Origin: Sphingomonas xanthus | Lineage (GTDB): Bacteria; Pseudomonadota; Alphaproteobacteria; Sphingomonadales; Sphingomonadaceae | Direction: 5' to 3' | DNA length: 64,000 nt | Assembly (NCBI RefSeq): GCF_007998985.1 | Contig: NZ_CP041659.1 | Span: forward strand, 806,001 to 870,000 | Shown here: one piece after another, positions 28,787 to 37,698 of the stretch | Position numbering within the stretch: the first letter of the stretch is position 1 | How the letters are laid out: each line of letters starts with the position of its first letter | Position numbers and translations under genes: made by a program | The notes under the pieces: generated by a model | Databases searched by the model: none | What the model was told of the DNA's origin: nothing | What the model saw: the letters and a program-made list of their open reading frames with translations, nothing else

Positions 28787-29440
28787 ATGAAGTTCAGTGT
28801 CTTACTTTCCTTGTCGCTCGCCTGCGCAATGCCGGCGGTCGCCGCGCCGGAGCCGCCAGCCGCGACCAGCGAGGCCGACCCGCAGCGCCTGGCACTTGCC
28901 CGCCAGGCGGTCGACGCGATTGTCCCGCCGGGAACGATGCAGCGGGTGATGAAGCAGAATATGGTCCAGGTCGAACAGGCGATGCTGAAGAGCATGTTCG
29001 ACATGAAAGGGTCGGACATCTGCAAGGATTGCAAGGACGGCGGCGACCGGACCCTGCGGGACGCGATTGCCGAAAAGGACCCGCATTTCGAAGAGCGGCT
29101 GAAGATTACCAACCGCGTCATGGCGGAGGAGATTGCGACAATCTTTGCGCGGATGGAGCCCGGGATGAAGCTGGGCATGGCGCGCGCCTATGCGCGGCGG
29201 TTCAATGTGGCGGAGCTGTCCGAGATCAATCGCTTCTTCGCCTCCCCGGCCGGCGCCAGTTTCGCCCGACAGTCGTTCGAGATGATGACCGACCCCGAGA
29301 TCAGCAGCGAGATGATGGCGATGGTGCCCGAACTGATGAAGGACATGCCGGCCATCATGGCCAAGGTGAAGGCCGCTATCGCCCATCTGCCGCCGCCGGC
29401 TTCCGAAGAGGAGGACTCGCCGCAGGAGACAACGTCCTGA
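28787..29440 (+). CDS. DUF2059-like secreted protein
   Basis: A 217-residue exported protein. It starts with a signal peptide (MKFSVLLSLSLACAMPAVAA) and has a helical C-terminal part with YARRFNVAELSEINRFFASP, AGASFARQSFEMM, the core of the DUF2059 family. A CKDCKDGGD segment in the middle has two cysteines that could bind metal or form a disulfide. Function is not known; it probably acts in the periplasm. Confidence 0.82.
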   Translation: MKFSVLLSLSLACAMPAVAAPEPPAATSEADPQRLALARQAVDAIVPPGTMQRVMKQNMVQVEQAMLKSMFDMKGSDICKDCKDGGDRTLRDAIAEKDPHFEERLKITNRVMAEEIATIFARMEPGMKLGMARAYARRFNVAELSEINRFFASPAGASFARQSFEMMTDPEISSEMMAMVPELMKDMPAIMAKVKAAIAHLPPPASEEEDSPQETTS

Positions 29441-29520
29441 GGCCCCGGTCCACCGCCAAGCTGTTGACGGTTAAGCGAATATCGCCATTCTCAGGCGCGA
29501 CTCGCGAGGAAGGAACAGCC

Positions 29521-29946
29521 ATGCGCGCTGCGCTATTTGCCCTTTTCCTGCTGATCGCCCCGGCGCCCGTCGTGGCGGCCCCGGCTCAATCCTTGCCGAT
29601 GCCGCGCGAGCTCAGCGATCCTGCGATGGCCGATCGCCTTGGCCGGATGATGGGCGGGATCACCCGCGCGCTGATGGATTTGCCGGTAGGCGAAATCGAG
29701 GCTGCGGCGGAGGGCCGCGAGCCAACCCCTGGCGATCGGGCCCGCCGGGTTCGCGACCGCGTGGGCGGCCCAGGCGCCGAACAAGCCGTGGCGGCCCAGG
29801 CGGCGGCTTCGGGCCGGGCGATTCAGGCGGTCGGCCGCACGCTTGTCGCGTCGCTCCCGACAATCCTGCAGGCGCTAGGCGGCGTCGAGGCCGAAGTCGA
29901 ACGGGCGGTCGCCAACATCCCCGATCCAACCTATCCCCGCCGCTAA
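29521..29946 (+). CDS. Small exported protein, unknown
   Basis: A 141-residue protein with a signal peptide (MRAALFALFLLIAPAPVVAA) and an alanine-rich helical mature part (LGRMMGGITRALMDLPVGEI; AEQAVAAQAAASGRAIQAVG). GGAAGGA precedes the ATG. It follows the DUF2059-like gene by 80 bases on the same strand, and both look like periplasmic helical proteins, but no function is known to me. Confidence 0.75.
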   Translation: MRAALFALFLLIAPAPVVAAPAQSLPMPRELSDPAMADRLGRMMGGITRALMDLPVGEIEAAAEGREPTPGDRARRVRDRVGGPGAEQAVAAQAAASGRAIQAVGRTLVASLPTILQALGGVEAEVERAVANIPDPTYPRR

Positions 29947-30002
29947 TTTTTGTCGGCCGGGCGGTGGACTGAATCGTCGCCGCCGCTAAAGCTGCCTTAT
30001 CC

Positions 30003-30674
30003 ATGTGGCAGCTGTTCCAATTTCCCCTGTGCCCCTTTTCCCGCAAAGTCCGGCTCGTCCTTGGCGAGAAGGGCGTCGCGCATGAACTGGTGCGCGAAAA
30101 TCCGTGGGAGCGGCGTGACGAGTTCATCGACCTTAACCCCGCCGGAGAGACTCCTGTTCTAGTCGATTCGACGGCGGGGATCGCGTTGATCGGAAGCCAG
30201 CCGATCGTCGAATTTTTCGATGAAACGGTCGACAAGATGCCGATGATCCACGGCAATGGGGCTGCCCGAGCCGAGATCCGCCGGCTGACTGAATGGTTCG
30301 ACGAAAAGCTTTTTCGCGAAGTGGTCGAGCCGCTGATGCACGAACGGATGAGGAAGCGGCTGGTCAGCCGTGAAAGCCCCGACACACGCGTGCTGCGGGA
30401 GGCAATGCGGATCGCCAATGGCCACCTCGACTATATGGACTATCTGCTAGACCACCGCCGCTGGATCGCCGGCGCGGGCCTGAGCCTTGCCGATTTCACG
30501 GCCGCGGCGCATCTCAGCGTCGTCGATTATCTCGGTGCGCTCGACTGGCGCGGGCACAAGCAGACCAAGGACTGGTATGCGGTGATGAAGTCCCGTCCCG
30601 CCTTCCGCCCGCTGCTTGGCGAGCGCATGGAAGTGATCGTGCCCCCGGCTCACTACGACAAGGTCGATTTCTAG
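30003..30674 (+). CDS. Glutathione S-transferase family protein
   Basis: A 223-residue cytoplasmic GST. The thioredoxin-like N-domain has FQFPLCPFSRKVRLVLGEKG with a C-P-F-S motif (C10 and S13), the cis-proline segment is NPAGETPVLVD, and the helical domain ends with AGAGLSLADFTAAAHLSVVD. The motif pattern resembles omega/beta-like and stringent-starvation-like GSTs. The substrate is unknown. Confidence 0.88.
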   Translation: MWQLFQFPLCPFSRKVRLVLGEKGVAHELVRENPWERRDEFIDLNPAGETPVLVDSTAGIALIGSQPIVEFFDETVDKMPMIHGNGAARAEIRRLTEWFDEKLFREVVEPLMHERMRKRLVSRESPDTRVLREAMRIANGHLDYMDYLLDHRRWIAGAGLSLADFTAAAHLSVVDYLGALDWRGHKQTKDWYAVMKSRPAFRPLLGERMEVIVPPAHYDKVDF

Positions 30675-30716
30675 GCCGGGGCCAGGCGGGCATGGGGGTC
30701 TGAGCCCAGCGCAGCG

Positions 30717-31055
30717 TCACGTCCGATCGTCTTGCGCCGCGCCCTCCGCCGCGTAAAATTCCTGCCTGCGGTTCCCCCGCTTCAGCAGCTTGCGAAGCGC
30801 GGCTGGACGGACTTCCTGCGCTTCAAGGGTCAACGTCGCCAACCCGCCTTTCAGCCAGCCGGTTTGTTTTTCGAGCGACTTTCGGATCCGCCGGAACGCC
30901 TTTTCGGCTGCATCCTCAAACCCCGAGGCGAGGACATAGCGATGGCAATAAAAACCCGCCGGCGTGAACATTTCCTCATTGGCCGAATGATCGGGCACCC
31001 AGTCAAGGCGTCCGTGGACGAGAACATAGAAGCTGCGCACGCCTAGGACGCCCAC
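30717..31055 (-). CDS. Conserved small protein downstream of ubiG, unknown
   Basis: A 112-residue soluble protein not recognised, with a strand-rich start (VRSFYVLVHGRLDWV), AGFYCHRYVLASG and a basic end. It overlaps the ubiG stop by 13 bases if it starts at GTG 31055; another GTG at 31040 fits the family-like start VRSFYVL better and would remove the overlap. It is read on the same strand just after ubiG and is likely translated with it. No link to ubiquinone is shown by sequence. Confidence 0.65.
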   Translation of the reverse strand: MGVLGVRSFYVLVHGRLDWVPDHSANEEMFTPAGFYCHRYVLASGFEDAAEKAFRRIRKSLEKQTGWLKGGLATLTLEAQEVRPAALRKLLKRGNRRQEFYAAEGAAQDDRT

Positions 31056-31765
31056 CTGGCCGCGACGAGATAATTAAGGCTCAGATCCTCGCTGAGGTGC
31101 AGCCCGCGTGTCGGGCTGACGGCGATGCCTTCAAAATCGGCGACCTCGAGCCCCGCCTGGGCGAGCAGCCCCCGCATCGAGTCGGGATCGATGAACTTGT
31201 TGTAGTCATGGGTGCCCCTGGGAATCCGCCCGGTGCCTTCCGCCAGGGTGATGGTCAGCAATTTCGACCATGCCGTACGATTGGGGGTCGAAAGGATCAG
31301 CAGCCCGCCGTCCGCAAGCCGCTCGGCCAGCCCGTCGATAAAGCTCTGCGGGTCGGCGACGTGCTCGATCACTTCCATCGCGGTGACGAGGTCGAACCGA
31401 CCACCAAGCTCCTCCACCCCACCGGCGCGATAATCGATTTGGAGTCCCTGTCCCGCGGCATGGGCCTTGGCGACCGCGATGAGTTCGGGCGCGGCATCGA
31501 CCGCGGTAACCCGGGCGCCCAGCCGGGCCAGCGGCTCGGCCAGCAGTCCCGCGCCGCAGCCCACGTCCAGCGCCGACTTGCCGGCCAGCGGCTTGAAACC
31601 ATGTTCATCGGCCTGCCAATGCTGGTCGATCATATCGCGGACATAGGCAAGGCGCACGGGGTTGAGCTTGTGCAACATCGCCGAGCTTCCGCTGGGGTCC
31701 CACCAGTCGTCCGCCATCCCGCCGAAATGCGCGGCTTCCTTGTCGACGATGCTTGTTTCGGCCAT
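31043..31765 (-). CDS. ubiG: Ubiquinone biosynthesis O-methyltransferase UbiG
   Basis: A 240-residue AdoMet-dependent enzyme that performs both O-methylations of ubiquinone synthesis. The start DKEAAHFGGMADDWWDPSG is diagnostic, motif I is ALDVGCGAGLLAEPLARLGA, and EVIEHVADP and LSTPNRT follow. GGGAGGGGAC precedes the ATG. It is divergent from lysC with 55 bases between starts, the usual alphaproteobacterial layout. Confidence 0.97.
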   Translation of the reverse strand: MAETSIVDKEAAHFGGMADDWWDPSGSSAMLHKLNPVRLAYVRDMIDQHWQADEHGFKPLAGKSALDVGCGAGLLAEPLARLGARVTAVDAAPELIAVAKAHAAGQGLQIDYRAGGVEELGGRFDLVTAMEVIEHVADPQSFIDGLAERLADGGLLILSTPNRTAWSKLLTITLAEGTGRIPRGTHDYNKFIDPDSMRGLLAQAGLEVADFEGIAVSPTRGLHLSEDLSLNYLVAARWAS

Positions 31766-31820
31766 GTCCCCTCCCTAACAGGGCGCGGCACGCTCGCCAA
31801 AGAGGAAAAACCGCCGATCC

Positions 31821-33065
31821 ATGGCACGCATCGTGATGAAATTCGGCGGCACCTCGATGGCGGGGATCGAGCGCATTCGCGCCGTCGCCGCCAGGGTGAA
31901 GCGCGAAGTCGACTCCGGCAATCAGGTCGCGGTGGTGGTTTCCGCCATGGCCGGCGAAACCGACCGGCTGGTGCAATTGTGCAAGGAAGCCGCAGCACTT
32001 TACGACCCGCGCGAATATGATGTGGTCGTCGCCAGCGGCGAACAGGTCACCAGCGGCCTCCTCGCCATTACGCTGCAGGGCATGGGCCTCAACGCCAAAA
32101 GCTATATGGGTTGGCAACTGCCGATCCGCGCGTCGGGTCATTCGGCGGCGCTCATCGAAAATATCGACGTCGATGTACTCGAGCGGGTGTTCGACGGCGG
32201 CGGCATCGCCGTTATCCCCGGTTTTCAGGGCGTCACCAGCGAAGGCGCGGTGGCCACGCTCGGCAGGGGCGGGTCCGACACCTCGGCGGTGGCGCTGGCG
32301 GCAGCGATGAATGCCGACCGCTGCGACATCTACACTGATGTTGACGGCGTCTACACCACCGATCCCCGGATCGTGCCGCAGGCGCGCAAGCTCGACATGG
32401 TCACCTATGAAGAGATGTTGGAACTGGCCAGCGTCGGCGCCAAGGTGCTGCAGACCCGATCGGTTGGGCTCGCCATGCGTTACAACATGCCGCTGACCGT
32501 CCTGTCCTCCTTCGAGGACAAGCCCGGGACCTTGATCGTCGGCGATCACCAGCTTGAGGAAAGCGGAATGGAACGCAACATCATCACCGGCATCGCCCAT
32601 GACAAGAATGAAGCGATGGTGACCTTGACCGGGCTGCCCGACAAGGCCGGCACGGTAGCCGGAATTTTCGCGCCGCTGGCTGAAGCCAATGTCAACGTCG
32701 ACATGATCGTGCAAAGCGTTCCGCGGACAGGCGAGCCGAGCGTTCTGACTTTCACCGTGCCGACCGCCAGCCTGGCGCACAGCGTCGCCGAGCTCCAGAA
32801 GGTCCAGGACGACATTGGATTCCAGGAAATTCTGACCGATACCAATGTCGTCAAGATCAGCGCGGTCGGAGTTGGCATGCGCTCGAACGCGGGGATCGCC
32901 GCGCGCATGTTCCAGACGCTGGCTGAACGGGGGATCAATATCCTCGCCATCACCACCAGCGAAATCAAGGTGAGCGTATTGATCCCCGAGGAATATACCG
33001 AACTGGCCGTCCGGGTGCTGCATAGCGCCTACGGCCTCGACGCAAACCGGGAGGATGTGGCGTGA
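31821..33065 (+). CDS. lysC: Aspartate kinase
   Basis: A 414-residue kinase that opens the lysine, threonine and methionine pathway. The catalytic part has KFGGTSMAGIERI and LGRGGSDTSAVALAAAM; two ACT domains follow (about 265-400) with ITGIAHDKNEA and LADKAG-like GLPDKAGTVAGIF, then VGVGMRSNAGIAARMFQTLA, so feedback control by lysine or threonine is expected. The stop overlaps the next gene start (GTGA). Confidence 0.97.
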   Translation: MARIVMKFGGTSMAGIERIRAVAARVKREVDSGNQVAVVVSAMAGETDRLVQLCKEAAALYDPREYDVVVASGEQVTSGLLAITLQGMGLNAKSYMGWQLPIRASGHSAALIENIDVDVLERVFDGGGIAVIPGFQGVTSEGAVATLGRGGSDTSAVALAAAMNADRCDIYTDVDGVYTTDPRIVPQARKLDMVTYEEMLELASVGAKVLQTRSVGLAMRYNMPLTVLSSFEDKPGTLIVGDHQLEESGMERNIITGIAHDKNEAMVTLTGLPDKAGTVAGIFAPLAEANVNVDMIVQSVPRTGEPSVLTFTVPTASLAHSVAELQKVQDDIGFQEILTDTNVVKISAVGVGMRSNAGIAARMFQTLAERGINILAITTSEIKVSVLIPEEYTELAVRVLHSAYGLDANREDVA

Positions 33066-34120
33066 GCGGCGAAGGCGTTATTGCGGAGCCCCGGGCGGTT
33101 CATGGTGATGCGGGAATGATCCGCCTCAAGGAATTGATGCTCCGCGGGACCGCATTTCTCGGGACCGAATGGGCAATTCTCGGCGGGGCGATGAGCTGGG
33201 TCAGCGAGCGCAACCTCGTCGCCGCGATATCCAACGCTGGCGGCTTTGGCGTGATCGCTTGCGGCGCGATGTCACCGGAACTGCTCGACACGGAAATCGC
33301 CGAGACCAAGGCGCTGACCGATAAGCCCTTTGGCGTCAACCTGATCACGATGCACCCGCAACTGGACAGCCTGATCGACGTTTGCGCTCGGCACGAGGTC
33401 AGCCATGTGGTGCTGGCCGGCGGCCTCCCGCCCGGCGGAGCGATCGAGCGGATCAAGAGCACTGGCGCCAAGCTGATCGCGTTCGCGCCCGCGCTCGCGC
33501 TAGCCAAAAAGCTGATGCGCTCGGGCGCCGATGCGCTGGTCATCGAGGGGATGGAAGCCGGCGGTCACATCGGCCCGGTGGCGACCAGCGTCCTTGCACA
33601 GGAAATATTGCCGCATGTCGCCGCCGACATTCCGGTGTTCGTTGCCGGGGGCATCGGCCGGGGCGAGGCGATCGCCGCCTATCTGGAGATGGGCGCGGTC
33701 GGCGTGCAGCTCGGCACGCGCTTCGTCTGCGCGCACGAGAGTATCGCCCATGAGAACTTCAAGAAGGCCTTCATTCGCGCCTCCGCCCGCGACGCGATCC
33801 CGTCGGTGCAGATCGACCCGCGCCTGCCGGTGATCCCGGTCCGGGCGCTGAAGAATCGCGAGATGGAGAATTTCGCCGCCAAGCAGCGCGAAGTCGCGCA
33901 GGCGCTTGACGGCGGAGCGATCGAAATGGCCGAAGCCCAGCTGCAGATCGAACATTATTGGGCCGGAGCGCTGCGCCGCGCGGTGATCGACGGCGACGTG
34001 GAGCGTGGCTCGGTCATGGCCGGCCAGTCGGTCGGCATGGTCAAGCGCGAGGAACCGGTTCAGGCAATCATCGACGAGTTGGTCGAGGAAGCCGCATCGG
34101 CGCTTGGCGCCCGCCGCTAG
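33062..34120 (+). CDS. Nitronate monooxygenase family flavoprotein (FabK-like fold)
   Basis: A 352-residue FMN-binding TIM barrel. Motifs are GGAMSWVSERNLVAAISNAG near the start, IEGMEAGGHIG with the phosphate-site glycines, FVAGGIGRGEAI and GAVGVQLGTRF. It may oxidise nitronates or act like enoyl-ACP reductase II; the two are hard to tell apart by sequence. It begins at GTG overlapping the lysC stop; a later ATG (residue 19) is also possible. In many alphaproteobacteria ptsP follows lysC directly, so this gene and the next are extra here. Confidence 0.85.
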   Translation: MSGEGVIAEPRAVHGDAGMIRLKELMLRGTAFLGTEWAILGGAMSWVSERNLVAAISNAGGFGVIACGAMSPELLDTEIAETKALTDKPFGVNLITMHPQLDSLIDVCARHEVSHVVLAGGLPPGGAIERIKSTGAKLIAFAPALALAKKLMRSGADALVIEGMEAGGHIGPVATSVLAQEILPHVAADIPVFVAGGIGRGEAIAAYLEMGAVGVQLGTRFVCAHESIAHENFKKAFIRASARDAIPSVQIDPRLPVIPVRALKNREMENFAAKQREVAQALDGGAIEMAEAQLQIEHYWAGALRRAVIDGDVERGSVMAGQSVGMVKREEPVQAIIDELVEEAASALGARR

Positions 34121-34978
34121 CTAGTTGCTGGCGTAGCTGCCCGCCGCCGCGCGGTAGGTGAATGGCATCTGCATTACCCGGACGAAGCCGTCGTAAACGG
34201 TCCGCGCCGCCCAGGCGATGGTCGACGGACCATTGTTCGTGTTGCGCGCAAAAAAGGCCACCGCGAGGCGGCGCCCGTCGGGCAGGGTGATGAAGCCGAC
34301 ATCGCTGCTGTAGCGGTTAAGCGTGCCGGTCTTGTTCTGCACCGGCGTCCCGCTCGGCAGCAGCGCGCGGATGCGGTTCTTGCCGGTCCTGCAGCGGGCC
34401 ATCATGTCGAGCAGATAGTCGCTGTTCGACCGGCTGAGCAGGGTCGCCTGGTCGATGCGTTTCAACAGGTCGACCATCGCCCGCGGCGTGCTGCTGTCGC
34501 GGATGTCGCTGAGGTCGCGCTTGTCGGCGAGAAGGCGCGCGATGTTGCGGTCAATGCGCAATCCTTCGAGCCCCTGTTGCCGGAGCCATGCCTGTACGGT
34601 CGCAGGTCCGCCGAGATCGCGCAGCAGCAGGTCTGTCGCGTGATTGTCGCTGCGGGTCATCATCGCATCCATCAGCCGGGCGGCCGATACGCCGCCGATC
34701 TGCCGGTCGAGGGTGCGGCGCCCATGTTCGACCTGCGCGAGATAGTTTGCGGCAACCGCGATCTTGACGGTGCTGGCCATAGGGAAGGGTTCGTCCGGGG
34801 CGACCCCGATCAGTTCGCCGGTCTTGAGGTCGAGCGCGGCAATGCCGACGTTGCCCGGGCGCTGGGCAGCCAATGTCTGGAGTTGGCGTTCGAGCGGCTC
34901 AAGCGCAGGCGAACTGGCCGCAAGCGCGGGCTGCGCCGCCAATGCGATCAGAAAACAAGCCAGTCCTTTCAAGCGCAT
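34121..34978 (-). CDS. Class A beta-lactamase-like serine hydrolase lacking Glu166
   Basis: A 285-residue exported protein (signal peptide MRLKGLACFLIALAAQPALA). The class A core is there: S69-x-x-K72 (MASTVKIA), S110-D111-N112 and K216-T217-G218 (QNKTGTL). The omega-loop aligns as RIDRNIARLL to the TEM RLDRWEPELN, which puts Ile146 at the deacylating Glu166 and Leu150 at Asn170. Without that glutamate, turnover of penicillins should be poor, so a penicillin-binding or peptidoglycan-related role is as likely as resistance. ATG 34978 follows GGGAGA. Its stop abuts the convergent nmo stop. Confidence 0.85.
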   Translation of the reverse strand: MRLKGLACFLIALAAQPALAASSPALEPLERQLQTLAAQRPGNVGIAALDLKTGELIGVAPDEPFPMASTVKIAVAANYLAQVEHGRRTLDRQIGGVSAARLMDAMMTRSDNHATDLLLRDLGGPATVQAWLRQQGLEGLRIDRNIARLLADKRDLSDIRDSSTPRAMVDLLKRIDQATLLSRSNSDYLLDMMARCRTGKNRIRALLPSGTPVQNKTGTLNRYSSDVGFITLPDGRRLAVAFFARNTNNGPSTIAWAARTVYDGFVRVMQMPFTYRAAAGSYASN

Positions 34979-35345
34979 GCCATCTCCCACCTGATGTGGC
35001 CGCAACGCGTACAGCCTAGGACGAACGACCTTAGGAAATGGTTTCCGTGCCTTGCAACCTGTCCCACGATGAACCGTAAGCGCGCGGCGATGACCTGTAT
35101 GTTAACGACGATTTCAGTTCGCCGCGTACGGCGCGGACCGGACCGCGACCCATTCCGCCGGCGAATTGAGACAGGGGTTTTCAGGATCGATACGTTCCGG
35201 CCAGAGCCGACGCCAAATCCTGGCCAGCCTTGCGGAAGTCTGCAAAACGACCGGCCATCTTCGCGATTTGCTTGAAGCTCGCTCCATAAATGATGAACTT
35301 CGCGGCGCTTGGAAAGCGGCGGTTTTCCTTGCATAGCCTTGGGCC
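34979..35345. other. 367-base divergent intergenic region (bla-like / ptsP)
   Basis: This is the only gene-free stretch above 300 bases. It must hold the promoters of the beta-lactamase-like gene (leftward) and ptsP (rightward). Short frames exist (for example 68 codons from ATG 35072 on the plus strand and a 77-codon frame on the minus strand at 35114-35347), but they have arginine- and serine-rich compositions typical of chance frames in GC-rich DNA. No clear terminator, operator or riboswitch was seen. Confidence 0.6.
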
Positions 35346-37610
35346 ATGCCACTCAGTGCCGCCTCGTCCGCCCGCGAAATCCTGACTGGCCTTCATGAGG
35401 TCATGGCTAAGCGGGGTTCTGCCCAGGCCAAACTCGACAAGGTTGTCGACCTTATTGCCGACGCCATGCAGAGCGAAGTCTGTTCGATTTACCTGCTTCG
35501 CGACAAGGCGCTCGAACTCTCGGCAACGCACGGCCTACGCAAGGAAGCGGTACATGTGACCCGGCTGGCGATGGGGGAAGGCCTCGTCGGCACGATCGCC
35601 GACGAGGGAAGGGTCCTGAACCTCGCCGAGGCCGCGGCGCACCCTAATTTCGCCTACCGCCCCGAAACCGGGGAAGAGCGATTCCATAGTTTCGCCGGAG
35701 TGCCGATCATCCGGCGCGAAATGGCGATCGGCGTTCTTGCCGTCCAGCATGCGGATCCGCGCCGCTATGACGATGTCGAGATCGAAGCGCTACAGACGGT
35801 GGCGATGGTGCTTTCCGAACTCCTAGGCAGTGCCCGACTGGTTGACGGGGCCCGTTCGTCGCAGCGCGATGCCGGGATGCAGCGAATGGCCGGCCTCAAA
35901 CTGGTGACCGGCATGGCCAAGGGCATTGCGGTGTTCCACCAGCCGCGCGTCGTTGTCGAACATACCGTTGCCGAGGACACTGAGGCCGAGCGCGCTCGCG
36001 TCTATGCCGCGTTTCGCAAGATGCGCGACCAGATCGACCATATGACCCGCGAAGCGGAGTTCGGGACCGCGGGTGAGCATTATGAGATCCTCGAGACTTA
36101 CAAGATGTTTGCCTATGACGAGGGTTGGGCGCGGCGGATCAACGAGGCGATCGACAGCGGCCTCACCGCCGAAGCGGCGATCGAACGGGTCCAGCAGCGG
36201 ACCCGCGCCCGCATGCAGGACATCGACGATCCGATCCTCAAGGAACGGATGCATGACCTTGAGGACCTCTCCAACCGGCTGATGCGGATCGTGTCGGGGC
36301 GGATGGGAACGGCCGCGCAGACCGGCCTATCGCGGGACGCGATCCTGATCGCCCGCAACCTCGGGCCCGCCGAGCTGCTGGAATATGACCGGCGCCGGCT
36401 CAAGGGCGTCGTGCTGGAGGAAGGCTCGCTGACCGCCCATGTCACGATCGTCGCCCGGGCGATGGGCGTGCCGGTGGTCGGTCGCATCGGCGATATTCGT
36501 CACATCGTCGCCGAGGGTGACAGCATCCTCGTCGATGGCGACACCGGCGCAGTCATCGTCAGGCCCAGCCGGGCGCTGGTCAACGCCTTCGACCAGCGCA
36601 TGGCGATGAGTCAGAAGCGGCGCGCCGAATATGCCGCGATCCGCAACCAGCCCGCCGACACCAAGGATGGGCGCCATGTGACCTTGATGGTCAATGCCGG
36701 CCTTGCCGAAGATGCTGCCATGCTGGAAGCGGCGGGAGCCGACGGGATCGGCCTGTTTCGCACCGAGTTCCAATTTCTCGTCGCCGCAACGCTTCCGGGC
36801 CGGGAAAGCCAGTTGAGGCTCTATAAACAGGTGCTCGATGCGGCAGGCGACAAGCCAGTGGTGTTTCGTACGGTGGACATTGGCGGCGACAAGGCCCTTC
36901 CCTACCTCAGCGACGAGCGCGACGAGAGCGAAAATCCGGCAATGGGCTGGCGCGCGCTCCGCCTCAGTCTCGAGCGCAAGGCGCTGATGAAGGCGCAGGC
37001 TCGGGCATTGATCGACGCGGCCGCCGGAAAGGTGCTGCGCGTGATGTTCCCGATGGTCAGCGAACCCTGGGAATATGAGGAAGCCCGCGCCCTTTTCGAA
37101 GAGCAGATCGAATGGGCGCGAGCAGCCAAGCGGGCGATGCCGTCCCGGGTCGAGTTCGGCGCAATGCTGGAGGTGCCGAGCCTCGCCGAGATGCTCGACC
37201 AGCTGCTTCCGCGGGTCGATTTCCTGTCGATCGGCACCAATGACCTTACCCAGTTCCTGTTCGCCGCCGACCGCGCTGATCCGCGGCTCGCCGAACGCTA
37301 TGACTGGCTGAGCCCGGCAATCCTGCGCTTCCTCCGCCGTGTCGTCGTGCAGGCGCGCGAGGCCGGAGTGCCGGTAAGGGTCTGCGGGGAAATGGCCGGC
37401 CGGCCTTTGGAAGCCCTGGCCCTGATCGGCATTGGCATCGACAATTTCTCCATTACCCCGGCGGCGGTCGGGCCGGTCAAGGCGATGGTCCGTTCGATCG
37501 ATGCTGCCGCGGTCACCGCCAAGGTGGAGGCCCTGCTTGCAAAGCCGCCGCCAAAATTGCGCAAATCGCTTGGCGACTGGGCCAAGCGCCAAGGCTTCAT
37601 TCTCGGCTGA
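35346..37610 (+). CDS. ptsP: PtsP, enzyme I of the nitrogen phosphotransferase system
   Basis: A 754-residue phosphoenolpyruvate-protein phosphotransferase. Residues 1-160 are a GAF sensor domain (LIADAMQSEVCSIYLLRD); the phosphohistidine domain has H365 in GSLTAHVTIVARAMG; the TIM-barrel PEP-binding part has DGIGLFRTEFQFL, FRTVDIGGDKALPYL and SIGTNDLTQFLFAADR, and the active cysteine region is VPVRVCGEMAGRP. It feeds phosphate to NPr and EIIA-Ntr, which tie nitrogen and carbon state to potassium and stress responses. Confidence 0.96.
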   Translation: MPLSAASSAREILTGLHEVMAKRGSAQAKLDKVVDLIADAMQSEVCSIYLLRDKALELSATHGLRKEAVHVTRLAMGEGLVGTIADEGRVLNLAEAAAHPNFAYRPETGEERFHSFAGVPIIRREMAIGVLAVQHADPRRYDDVEIEALQTVAMVLSELLGSARLVDGARSSQRDAGMQRMAGLKLVTGMAKGIAVFHQPRVVVEHTVAEDTEAERARVYAAFRKMRDQIDHMTREAEFGTAGEHYEILETYKMFAYDEGWARRINEAIDSGLTAEAAIERVQQRTRARMQDIDDPILKERMHDLEDLSNRLMRIVSGRMGTAAQTGLSRDAILIARNLGPAELLEYDRRRLKGVVLEEGSLTAHVTIVARAMGVPVVGRIGDIRHIVAEGDSILVDGDTGAVIVRPSRALVNAFDQRMAMSQKRRAEYAAIRNQPADTKDGRHVTLMVNAGLAEDAAMLEAAGADGIGLFRTEFQFLVAATLPGRESQLRLYKQVLDAAGDKPVVFRTVDIGGDKALPYLSDERDESENPAMGWRALRLSLERKALMKAQARALIDAAAGKVLRVMFPMVSEPWEYEEARALFEEQIEWARAAKRAMPSRVEFGAMLEVPSLAEMLDQLLPRVDFLSIGTNDLTQFLFAADRADPRLAERYDWLSPAILRFLRRVVVQAREAGVPVRVCGEMAGRPLEALALIGIGIDNFSITPAAVGPVKAMVRSIDAAAVTAKVEALLAKPPPKLRKSLGDWAKRQGFILG

Positions 37611-37698
37611 CGACGGTCGACGCTGCGGTTGACAGCGGCGCGGCTGGCTTCGACAACGGGCGGAATTTCAATTGCATGCGACCAGTCGGGGGACAGTG

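Noticed and set aside
31605-33023. 472-codon minus-strand frame over lysC
   Set aside because: lysC is unambiguous on the plus strand, and the antisense frame resembles no protein family.
35072-35347. Possible small genes in the bla-like/ptsP intergenic region
   Set aside because: No ribosome binding site or family-like sequence; composition is that of random GC-rich frames.
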